A stretch of 6,346 bases of DNA from Solirubrobacteraceae bacterium (lineage in GTDB: Bacteria > Actinomycetota > Thermoleophilia > Solirubrobacterales > Solirubrobacteraceae): the NCBI GenBank assembly GCA_030447005.1, contig JAUJME010000031.1, positions 1,339-7,684 on the forward strand, written 5' to 3'. The position numbers were made by a program, and so were the translations under genes. The notes below the pieces were generated by a model that was not told the DNA's origin, did no database searches, and saw only the letters and a list, made by a program, of their open reading frames with translations. Below, in pieces: positions 1 through 6,317 of this stretch (positions are counted from its first letter, which is position 1; each line of letters starts with the position of its first letter).

Positions 1-3000
1 GCGTCCTTGATCGCCAGGCAGCGCTTGCCGGCCTCGTCGCAGCGCAGCCACTGGTAGCTCATGGTCAGCGGCTTGGAGCCCAGCCAGTCACCGGCCTCCG
101 AGGTCAGGCGCAGCCCGGCCTGGAGGTGGCTGGCCGGGCGGTTGATGACCGGGCGCTTGCCGACCGAGGGCGCCACGGCGCCGACCGCGCCGGTGAGGGG
201 GCTCATGGCGTCGCCCTTGCCGGCCGCCGACTTGCCCGTGACCAGGACGGCGAGGCGGGTGCCGATGTCGGCGCCGGTGGCGGTGTAGTCGGGCCGGGTG
301 GCGCCCGGGATCGCCTTGCAGCTGCCCTCGTCGCGGCAGCGCTGCCACTGGTAGGTGAAGGCGATGGCGCCGGTGGCCGCCCACTCGCCGGGCTCGGCCA
401 CGAGCCGGGCGCCCTCGCGCAGGTCGCCGGAGACCAGGACGGCGCGCGGCCGGGTGATCGCCGTGGGGATCGAGCCCGCGATCGCCTTGGTGCTGGCGCT
501 CACCGCCGACGCGCCGCCGCCGGCGTTCTCGGCCACGACGGCGAAGCGGATCGTGCGGGCCACGTCGGCCTCGGTGAGGACGTAGGTGGGGCCGTCGGCG
601 CCCGCGATGTCCTGGCAGTCGGTGGCCGAGGAGCAGCGCTGCCAGCGGTAGAGGTAGCGAAGGGGGCCGGTGCCCTTCCAGCTCCCGCCCTCGCCGCGGA
701 GCTGCATGCCGACGCGGGGCTGCGTCTGCCCGCCGGCGCCGTCGATCACCACGACGGGCTTGGCGGTGTTGGCGGGCGCGAGGGGGACCACGGTCCCCAG
801 CGGCGCCGAGTCCGCGGAGACGCTCAGCGTCGCGTTGCCGGCGGTCACCCGGACCCGCACGGAGCGGCCGAGGTCGGCGTCGGTGAGGACGTACTTCGGC
901 CCGCCGGCGCCGGGGATGACCTCGCAGCCGCCGCCGTCGGCCGCGCAGCGCAGCCACGCGTAGAGGTAGGCGATCGGCTCGGCGCCGGTCCAGGCGCCCT
1001 GGGTCGCGGTGAGCTCGGTCCCCGGCAGCAGGCCGGTGGCCGCCTTGAGCAGCGGGGCGGTGAGGTTCTCGGGCGGGGCCGCCTGCAGCGGGCGCGTGGC
1101 GGCGCTCGTGGCGCTCGCCGCGCCGACGCCGTTGTCCATCGTGACGGTCACCCGCAGGGTCCGCCCGACGTCCTCGGAGGTCGGCAGGTAGCTGCGCTCG
1201 CGGGCGCCGGGGATGTCGGCGCAGGCGTCGCCGCTCGCGTTGCAGCGCCGCCAGCGGTAGAAGGCCTCGAACGGGCCGCCGCCGCCCCAGCGACCATCCG
1301 TCGCGCTGACGCGGACGGCGTCCGCGAAGACCGTGGGCGTGGTGATGGCCGGCGCCTCGATCGAGACGGGCGGGTCGTCGCGCACGAGCCGCGTCGGCTC
1401 GGACTCGGCCTGGGCGGCGCCCGCGCCGTTGGTGGCCTCCACCCGGACGCGCATGCGGTGCCCGAGGTCGTCGGGGCCGAGCAGGTGGACACGGCCGGTG
1501 GCGCCCGGGACGGCCTCGCAGGCGGCGCCCGCGGCGTCGCAGCGCAGCCACTGGCGCGTGTAGGTCATCGGCGGCGAGCCGATCCAGCCGCCGTCGGCCG
1601 CGGTGAGCTCCTGCCCCAGGCCGGTGTGGCCCGTGATCGACGGGGCCGACAGGCCGGCGGGCGGGCGCTGGGTGCCGACGACGGTCGGGGCCGACATGGC
1701 GGAGGTCGCGCCGCCGGCGTTGCGGGCGATGACCTCGACCCGCACGGTGCCGCCGACGTCGAGCGCGGTGAGCAGGAAGGTCGGGAGCGTGGCGCCCGCG
1801 ACCTTGCCGCAGTTCTCGCCGCTCTCGTTGCAGCGGTACCACTGGTGCTCGTAGGCGAAGGTGACCACGCCGCTCCAGGACCCCTCCCGCGCGGTGAGCT
1901 CCTCGCCGTCGCGGACGGTCCCCTCGATGGTGGGCAGCGAGACGTTGACGGGCGGGTTGGGCTGCACGACGCCGGTCGGCTCGGTGGCCCGCGAGGCCGC
2001 GCCGCCCTGGTTGGCCGCCGTCACCACGAGGCGGATCCGGTGGTCGACGTCGGCGGTGCGCAGGACGTAGGAGGCGCCGGCCGCGCCGTCGATGTCCGTG
2101 CACTTCAGCGTCTCGCCCGCGCCGGTGCAGCGCTGCCAGCGGTAGGCGTAGCGCAGCGTCGGCGTCCCGGTCCAGGCGCCGAGGTCCGCGCTCAGCGCGG
2201 CGCCGTCGCGCGGCTCGCCGGTGATCACCGGGGCGACGGTGCTGGTGGGCGGATCCGGCGAGATGAGCGGCGTGCGCTCGGAGGTCGCCGACGCGCTGCC
2301 CGCGGCGTTGGCGGAGGTGACGACGACGCGCAGCGTGGTGCCGACGTCCTGCGGAGTGAGCGCGTAGGCGGAGCCGGTGGCGCCGTCGAGGTCGGCGCAC
2401 GCCGCGCCCTGGGCGTCGCAGCGGCGCCACTGGTAGCGGCGCGCCTGGGGGACGGTCCCCGACCAGTCGCCCGCCGTCGCCGTGAGCCGCTGGCCGTCGC
2501 GGGTGGTGCCGGTGATCGCCGGCAGGCCGGTGCTTCCCGGGGCGACGGTGCCGACCGGCTCGGTGGAGCCCGAGTGGGCCACGGCCGAGCCGCCGGCGTT
2601 GACGGCGGTCACGCGGACCCGCACGGGCGTCCCGAGGTCGGCGGCGGTCAGGGTGTAGGAGGCCTTGGTGGCGCCCAGGATCGGCTCGCAGGCGTCGGGC
2701 AGCGGGCAGTGCTGCCACTGGTAGCTGTAGGTGAGGGTCGGCGTGCCGGTCCACGTCCCCGTCGTCGTGGTGAGGGTCTCGCCGTCGCGAGCGGCGCCCG
2801 ACACGACCGGGGCGCCCGTGGCCACCGGCTTGGCCGGCTGCACGACGGCCGTGGCCGTCGACTCGTGCGCGGTCGTCGTCCGGCGGTTGGTCGCCTCGAG
2901 GCGCAGCCGGATGCTGTAGCCGACATCGGCGGACGTGAGCTCATACGTGGGGCCGTCCGCGCCCGGGATGCTCTGGCAGGAGCCGCCCGTCGGAGAGCAG

Positions 3001-4943
3001 CGCCGCCACTGGCGGTTGTAGGAGATCGGCTCGGTGCCGGTCCACGTGCCGTCGTCGCCGACCAGCAGCTCGGCATCGCGGGCGATGCCGGTGACGGTCG
3101 GCAGGACGGTGGCGGCGGGCGGCGCCGCCTCGACGATGGCGGTGACCCCGGTGATCGCCGACACGGAGCCCGCCGCGTTGGTGGCGGTGACCCGGGCGCG
3201 CAGGCGGCTCCCGATGTCGGCGGCGGTGAGCGTGTACGTGGTGGCGGTGGCGCCGGCCACGGGCGCGCAGGCGGCGCCGGTGGCGTCGCAGCGCTCCCAC
3301 GCGTAGGCGTACTCGAGGGTCGGCGTCCCGGTCCAGGTGCCCGTCGTGGTGGTGAGCGTCTGCTGGTCGACCGCGAGGCCGGACTGCACGGGGGCGCGCG
3401 TCGCGACCGGCGGCGCGGGGCTCACCGCGAGGCCGTTGCTGCGCGCCGTCTGCGTGCCGTCGGGGTTCGTGGCGCGGACTTCGACGAGGACCGTGTTGCC
3501 AGTGTCGGCGGGCGTGAGCTTGTACGTCGAGGCGGTCGCGCCCGTGATCGGCGAGCAGGCCAGGCCGTCCGCGCCACAGCGCAGCCACTGGCGCGTGTAG
3601 GTGATGGTCGACATCCCCGTCCAGCTGCCGACGCTCGAGGAGAGCGTCTCGCCGTCGCGCGGCGTGCCGGTCACGGCCGGCGCGACGGTGTTGACCGGCG
3701 GCTGGGCCGGGGTCACGAGCGTCGAGGCGGCCGAGTCGCGGGTCGCGGTCCCGCCGGGGTTGCCGGCCGTGACGCGCACCGCGACCTTGAGGTCGAGATC
3801 GGCATCGGCCAGCCGGTAGGTGTCGGCCGTCGCGCCGTCGATCGGCAGGCAGGCCGCGCCGTTGGCGTCGCAGCGCAGCCACTGGTAGGTGTAGGCGAGC
3901 GTCGGGGTCCCCGTCCAGGTGCCGACCTTCGCGGTCAGCAGCTGGCCGACCCGCGTGGCACCCGAGACGGTCGGCGGCGACGTGTTGGCGGGCGGGTTGA
4001 TGGCGACGAGGTCCGTGAGCGCCGTCATCGCCACCGCGGACCCGTCCGGGTTCGTCGCGGTGACGATCGCCTGGATGCGGTAGTCCACGTCGGCCGGGGA
4101 GAGCGTGTACGACTGGGCCGTGGCACCGGAGATCGGGCTGCAGCCGGCCCCGAAGGCATCGCAGCGCCACCAGGTCTGCTTGAAGGTGATCGTCGGCGCA
4201 CCCGTCCATTCCCCGTAGGCGATCTTGAGCGCTTGGCCATCGCGCGGCGTCCCGGAGAGCGAAGGCTGCGTGACCGCGACGGGCGGCTGAGCCGGCCCGA
4301 TCGCCGCCGTGGCGGAGCTGTTGCCCTCGCCGGTTCCGACCGCGTTCGTCGCCGTGACCAGCACCCGGATGCGGGTGCCGATGTCCTCGTCGGTCAGCCG
4401 GTAGCTCGACGCGGTGGCGCCGGGGATGGAGACGCATCCCGCCCCCTCGGCGTCGCAGCGGCGCCAGGCGTAGGAGAATGCGAGGGGGGTCGTGCCGCTC
4501 CATGTCCCGTTGGACGTGCTCAGCGTCTGCCCCGAGCGCAGGTTGCCCGACACGGTGGGCGCGCCCGTGTTGTTCGGCGGGTTGCCCGAGACGACCGCGG
4601 TCACCGCGCTCGTTGCGTAGGCGACGCCGTCGGCGTTCTTGGCCTCGACCTTCACGCGGAGCGTGTTGCCGACGTCCTGGGCGACCGCCGTGTAGCTCTC
4701 GCCCGTGGCGGCCAGCGTGACGCAGTTGAGGCCGTCTCGATCGCAGCGCTGCCAGTTGCGCTTATACGCGATCGGGTCCGTTCCGGTCCACGTGCCGGTC
4801 GAGGAGGTGAGGACCTGGCCCTCGCGGGCGGACCCGGTGATCGCCGGCGGCTCGACGTTGGCCGGCGCGGCCGCCAGCGCAGGGGCGGGCGCGACGAGGC
4901 ACGCGAGCGCGAGCAGCAGGAGGGCGAGGGACGGGCGCACCAC
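1..4943 (-). CDS. Giant secreted protein of tandem Ig-like repeats, 3' end beyond window
   Basis: Seen: a frame open from GTG at 4943 to the window edge, 1,647 codons without a stop, so the protein is partial at its C-terminus. Residues 1-24 form a signal peptide. From about residue 26 the chain consists of Ig-like domains of 96-104 residues, 16 complete and one cut off. A typical domain has a Pro-rich linker, a [TS]G.xRxGQxL segment, GTWTG, YQWxRCDxxGxxC, IxGAT, YxLTxxDVG and RVxVTATNxxG. Known: this repeat type is common in very large exported proteins of Thermoleophilia and other actinobacteria, mostly without a proven function. Inference: an extracellular or surface stalk, adhesin or matrix protein, with the paired cysteines oxidised outside the cell. 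No enzyme domain, LPxTG signal or further membrane segment is visible in this part. The start is GTG 4943 or the adjacent GTG 4940; the in-frame TAG at 4970-4968 rules out starts upstream of it. The gene lies 24 bases after the 448-residue gene and is probably co-transcribed. The product name is structural; the biological role is unknown. Confidence 0.93.
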   Translation of the reverse strand, partial: MVRPSLALLLLALACLVAPAPALAAAPANVEPPAITGSAREGQVLTSSTGTWTGTDPIAYKRNWQRCDRDGLNCVTLAATGESYTAVAQDVGNTLRVKVEAKNADGVAYATSAVTAVVSGNPPNNTGAPTVSGNLRSGQTLSTSNGTWSGTTPLAFSYAWRRCDAEGAGCVSIPGATASSYRLTDEDIGTRIRVLVTATNAVGTGEGNSSATAAIGPAQPPVAVTQPSLSGTPRDGQALKIAYGEWTGAPTITFKQTWWRCDAFGAGCSPISGATAQSYTLSPADVDYRIQAIVTATNPDGSAVAMTALTDLVAINPPANTSPPTVSGATRVGQLLTAKVGTWTGTPTLAYTYQWLRCDANGAACLPIDGATADTYRLADADLDLKVAVRVTAGNPGGTATRDSAASTLVTPAQPPVNTVAPAVTGTPRDGETLSSSVGSWTGMSTITYTRQWLRCGADGLACSPITGATASTYKLTPADTGNTVLVEVRATNPDGTQTARSNGLAVSPAPPVATRAPVQSGLAVDQQTLTTTTGTWTGTPTLEYAYAWERCDATGAACAPVAGATATTYTLTAADIGSRLRARVTATNAAGSVSAITGVTAIVEAAPPAATVLPTVTGIARDAELLVGDDGTWTGTEPISYNRQWRRCSPTGGSCQSIPGADGPTYELTSADVGYSIRLRLEATNRRTTTAHESTATAVVQPAKPVATGAPVVSGAARDGETLTTTTGTWTGTPTLTYSYQWQHCPLPDACEPILGATKASYTLTAADLGTPVRVRVTAVNAGGSAVAHSGSTEPVGTVAPGSTGLPAITGTTRDGQRLTATAGDWSGTVPQARRYQWRRCDAQGAACADLDGATGSAYALTPQDVGTTLRVVVTSANAAGSASATSERTPLISPDPPTSTVAPVITGEPRDGAALSADLGAWTGTPTLRYAYRWQRCTGAGETLKCTDIDGAAGASYVLRTADVDHRIRLVVTAANQGGAASRATEPTGVVQPNPPVNVSLPTIEGTVRDGEELTAREGSWSGVVTFAYEHQWYRCNESGENCGKVAGATLPTFLLTALDVGGTVRVEVIARNAGGATSAMSAPTVVGTQRPPAGLSAPSITGHTGLGQELTAADGGWIGSPPMTYTRQWLRCDAAGAACEAVPGATGRVHLLGPDDLGHRMRVRVEATNGAGAAQAESEPTRLVRDDPPVSIEAPAITTPTVFADAVRVSATDGRWGGGGPFEAFYRWRRCNASGDACADIPGARERSYLPTSEDVGRTLRVTVTMDNGVGAASATSAATRPLQAAPPENLTAPLLKAATGLLPGTELTATQGAWTGAEPIAYLYAWLRCAADGGGCEVIPGAGGPKYVLTDADLGRSVRVRVTAGNATLSVSADSAPLGTVVPLAPANTAKPVVVIDGAGGQTQPRVGMQLRGEGGSWKGTGPLRYLYRWQRCSSATDCQDIAGADGPTYVLTEADVARTIRFAVVAENAGGGASAVSASTKAIAGSIPTAITRPRAVLVSGDLREGARLVAEPGEWAATGAIAFTYQWQRCRDEGSCKAIPGATRPDYTATGADIGTRLAVLVTGKSAAGKGDAMSPLTGAVGAVAPSVGKRPVINRPASHLQAGLRLTSEAGDWLGSKPLTMSYQWLRCDEAGKRCLAIKD
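720..740 (-). other. Short insertion in Ig-like repeat 15
   Basis: Between the KPVVV strand and the VGMQL strand of repeat 15, about seven extra residues (Gly, Ala, Gln and Thr; approximately residues 1402-1408) lengthen an early loop. This accounts for the longest Trp-to-Trp spacing in the array, 312 bp. The insertion keeps the frame, and the downstream WQRC motif and cysteine pair remain intact, so the domain probably still folds. The exact edges are uncertain because the flanking residues are also divergent. Confidence 0.6.
2544..4868 (-). repeat. Higher-order repeat: four two-domain units (Ig repeats 1-8)
   Basis: Repeats 1, 3, 5 and 7 have Ile, then Arg or Gln two residues before the marker Trp (DPIAYKRNW, PTITFKQTW, STITYTRQW, EPISYNRQW). 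Repeats 2, 4, 6 and 8 have Leu and Tyr at those positions (TPLAFSYAW, PTLAYTYQW, PTLEYAYAW, PTLTYSYQW). Other positions alternate too. NxDG occurs in odd repeats 1, 3 and 5, against N[AP][VGA]G in even ones. DV or DT occurs in odd repeats, against DI or DL in even ones. Linkers before repeats 2-5 read NPP, QPP, NPP, QPP. The pair period is 579-585 bp. The inferred history is block duplication of domain pairs; repeat 10 still fits the even type, while later repeats fit less well. Confidence 0.65.
4872..4943 (-). other. Signal peptide of the Ig-repeat protein
   Basis: Residues 1-24 show an Arg at position 3, a leucine/alanine core (LALLLLALACLVA, residues 6-18) and a Pro/Ala region ending in A-L-A at 22-24, a good signal peptidase I site. 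A second acceptable site is A-P-A at 26-28. A cysteine at residue 15 follows A-L-A rather than a proper lipobox, and its position within the hydrophobic core argues against a lipoprotein. The n-region is short with a single positive charge, which fits either GTG start. The mature chain enters the first Ig-like domain almost immediately. Confidence 0.85.
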
Positions 4944-4967
4944 GCCCGGGTAATCGGCCGCTGAGGG
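4944..4967 (-). other. Gap between the two genes with no clear ribosome binding site
   Basis: The 24 bases between the TAG of the coiled-coil gene (4970-4968) and the GTG start contain no AGGAGG-like sequence at a useful distance, and there is no room for a normal promoter or terminator. The following gene starts with tandem GTG codons. The two genes are in the same frame, separated by the stop plus eight sense codons. Translation of the second gene may depend on termination of the first (re-initiation) or on a weak, non-consensus site. This is inferred from the arrangement alone. Confidence 0.5.
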
Positions 4968-6314
4968 CTAAGCCAACAGCAGCAGCAGCACGATGAGCAC
5001 CACGGCGAGCAGCAGGAGGAGCACGCCGGCGATCGCGCGGAGGGCCGGCGAGCCGTTCGGCGGGCGCTCGGCCAGCCGCCTCGGCGCCGCCGCCGTACGG
5101 TGGGGGCCCGCGGCGCCCACGGACCCGCCGGGGCCCCGGCGGGGCGCCGGGCCGAGCAGCAGCGTGTCCGTGTCGGTGTCGTCGAAGTCGTCGTCGTCGG
5201 GGTCGTAGTCCGGCTGCGGCTCGGGGCCGGGCGCGGGCGGCGGGGCGCTCGCGCGCACGACCGGCTCCTCCGCCTCGTCCTCCACGTCGTCGGGGCGCCA
5301 CTCGACCGTCCGCCCCGGGTCGGCGGCGGCGGGCTGCGGACGGGGCACGACCTTGAGCGTGTCGGCGGTCTCCGACACCGAGGGCTGGAGCGCCGAGAGC
5401 TCCGCGCTCAGGCGCCGCGCGCTCTCGCGCTCCTGCTCGAGCTCGGCGCGGGCGGTGGTCAGCTCGGCGTAGAACTGCTCGGCGACCGTGCGGGCGTCGT
5501 CGCGCTCGGCGAGCGCCGCGTCGCGCTCGGAGGCCAGCTGGCGCAGGTGGGCCTCGGCCTGCTCGCGGGCGCGCAGCTCCCCCTCCCCGCCGGCCGCGCC
5601 GATCTGGTCGACGAGCCGCTGCTCGCGCTGCGCGGCCTCGCGCACGTCGGCGGCGTGGCGCTCGCGGGCCCGCTTCTCGCGGTCGTCGGCGTCCTTGCGG
5701 GCCGCCGCCAGCTCCTTGGCGGCGCGCTTGTCGCGCTCGCCGGCCTCCTTGCGCGCCGCCTCGGTGGCCGCGCGGGCCTCGCGGGCGGCGGCCTGCTCGG
5801 CCTCCAGGCGCGCGCGGGTGTCGGCGAGCTCGCCGCGGGCCGCCTCGAGCGCGCTCGCCTCCCGTCGCAGCGGCTCGACCGACTCGCGCAGCCGCGCGGC
5901 CTCCGCCCGGTCGGCCTCGGCCTGGCGGCGGGCGGCGGCCAGCTCGAGGCGGACGAGCTCGGCCTCGGAGGGCGCCGACGTGGTGGGCGCCGCGGCCGGC
6001 GGCAGCGGGCCGTCGGGCGCGGGAAGCTCGATGACCAGGCTCGACCCCACCTCGAGCTCGGCGCCGCGGACGGCCGCGGGCGAGCCCGGCCAGTAGAACT
6101 CCGCTCGCCACAGCTCGGGCTCGGGCTCCGAGCGGGCCTCCCCGGTCGACGCGCTCGGCACGAGACGCCGCCCGCCCTCGGCGGCGACCACGAGCGATGC
6201 CGGCCCGAGCCGCCGGCGGCGCGGCGAGCGCCAGCGCCCCGCGACCTCGAGCACGGGCACGCCTTCGATCCAGCCGAAGCGCTCGAGCTCGAAGGTGACC
6301 CCGCCGCGTGCCAT
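4968..6314 (-). CDS. Predicted tail-anchored coiled-coil protein, 448 aa
   Basis: I do not recognise a named family. Seen, in order: residues 5-98 alternate hydrophobic and polar residues with several Trp (W15, W28, W69, W75) and end in IELPAP, suggesting a compact beta domain. A Pro/Ala linker follows at 99-113. Residues about 114-306 are a long Ala/Glu/Arg/Lys helix with heptad-like leucines, broken near Pro148 and at a Gly-rich spot around 239-245, typical of a coiled coil. Residues 322-395 are Pro-rich and acidic, with an Asp run at 369-384. A basic Pro/Arg stretch follows, then about 22 hydrophobic residues (427-448) run straight into TAG. Arg426 before that segment and the lack of an N-terminal signal suggest a cytoplasmic N-terminus with a C-terminal membrane anchor. 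The ATG at 6314 gives the full N-terminal domain and lies three bases after a possible upstream stop. By architecture it could be a scaffold or an envelope- or division-associated protein; that is inference only. Confidence 0.9.
   Translation of the reverse strand: MARGGVTFELERFGWIEGVPVLEVAGRWRSPRRRRLGPASLVVAAEGGRRLVPSASTGEARSEPEPELWRAEFYWPGSPAAVRGAELEVGSSLVIELPAPDGPLPPAAAPTTSAPSEAELVRLELAAARRQAEADRAEAARLRESVEPLRREASALEAARGELADTRARLEAEQAAAREARAATEAARKEAGERDKRAAKELAAARKDADDREKRARERHAADVREAAQREQRLVDQIGAAGGEGELRAREQAEAHLRQLASERDAALAERDDARTVAEQFYAELTTARAELEQERESARRLSAELSALQPSVSETADTLKVVPRPQPAAADPGRTVEWRPDDVEDEAEEPVVRASAPPPAPGPEPQPDYDPDDDDFDDTDTDTLLLGPAPRRGPGGSVGAAGPHRTAAAPRRLAERPPNGSPALRAIAGVLLLLLAVVLIVLLLLLA
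4971..5036 (-). other. C-terminal transmembrane anchor of the 448-aa protein
   Basis: Residues 427-448 are Ala, Ile, Gly, Val and Leu only, ending in five leucines and an alanine directly before the stop codon. At 22 residues this is enough for one membrane span, with nothing left on the far side. Basic residues (R412, R413, R417, R426) lie on the N-terminal side, which by the positive-inside rule places the bulk of the protein in the cytoplasm. Confidence 0.85.
5163..5210 (-). repeat. Asp-rich low-complexity tract (simple GAC-type codon run)
   Basis: Residues 369-384 of the coiled-coil protein read DYDPDDDDFDDTDTDT and are encoded by near-repetitive GAC/ACG-like triplets, seen on the plus strand as runs of gtc and gtg. 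This is a strongly acidic patch between Pro-rich segments, likely disordered. It may bind cations or basic partners, or act as a spacer. Triplet runs like this can change length by replication slippage. Confidence 0.6.
5397..5975 (-). other. Coiled-coil region of the 448-aa protein
   Basis: Residues about 114-306 consist almost entirely of Ala, Glu, Arg, Leu, Lys, Asp and Gln, with no aromatic residue until the FY at 281-282 and few helix breakers. Clusters such as RLRESVEPLRRE and EAARKEAGERDKRAAKEL fit long amphipathic helices. The Gly-rich break near residues 239-245 probably separates two helical segments. Such regions usually mediate dimer or oligomer formation. The Ala/Arg/Glu bias also reflects the very high GC content, so the exact register should not be over-read. 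Confidence 0.8.
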
Positions 6315-6317
6315 CCG

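Larger units (their letters stand above)
1..4868 (-). repeat. Tandem array of 17 Ig-like coding repeats, period about 288-312 bp
   Basis: Each unit is marked by the Trp of the W-x-R-C motif. The first bases of these Trp codons (minus strand) are 4754, 4466, 4172, 3881, 3587, 3299, 3008, 2717, 2429, 2138, 1841, 1550, 1253, 956, 644, 347 and 50, which are residues 64, 160, 258, 355, 453, 549, 646, 743, 839, 936, 1035, 1132, 1231, 1330, 1434, 1533 and 1632. The unit usually begins about 38 residues before this Trp. Spacing is 96-99 residues except 104 between repeats 14 and 15. All 16 complete repeats, and the partial 17th, keep a cysteine pair after the Trp, with five, six or eight residues between them. 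Repeats 1-12 are close to consensus; 13-17 drift, for example GRWGGGG in repeat 13 and a seven-residue insertion in repeat 15. The DNA copies are clearly diverged, so this is an old protein repeat rather than a recent satellite expansion. Confidence 0.93.

Noticed and set aside
88..2754. Minus-strand open frame of 888 codons
   Set aside because: It lies in another frame of the same strand and yields Arg/Pro/His-rich text, while the overlapping frame gives well-formed Ig-like domains with conserved Trp and Cys.
2941..4503. Minus-strand open frame of 520 codons
   Set aside because: It is a shadow of the Ig-repeat gene in the wrong frame. The repeated LxLPVAAL-like strings are shifted readings of the YQWxRC motif.
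1..4868. Regular 290-bp spacing considered as a CRISPR array or DNA satellite
   Set aside because: The conserved core is only a coding motif (tgccactggtag-like on the plus strand) with substitutions at many positions. Spacing varies by multiples of three, and the intervening sequence is also homologous protein-coding repeat.
126..4964. Plus-strand open frame of about 1,612 codons covering nearly the whole Ig-repeat gene
   Set aside because: It is exactly codon-aligned opposite the real gene and stays open only because the rare codons TTA, CTA and TCA are absent from the sense strand. Its translation is Arg/Gly/Ala/Asp-rich and has no domain logic of its own; its periodicity only mirrors the sense repeats.
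4944..4967. Promoter or terminator between the two genes
   Set aside because: There are only 24 bases, with no -10/-35-like pair and no stem followed by a T run.
5488..6096. Plus-strand open frame of 202 codons, Ser/Ala/Arg-rich
   Set aside because: It is the antisense of the coiled-coil region. Ser/Ala/Arg-rich text is what reversed Glu, Ala and Arg codons give; there is no start context or domain.
4762..6111. Minus-strand open frame of 449 codons spanning both genes
   Set aside because: It is a wrong-frame reading of the coiled-coil gene that runs across its stop and into the signal-peptide region. The composition is extreme Arg/Gly/Ala, and the frame beside it has a coherent domain architecture.
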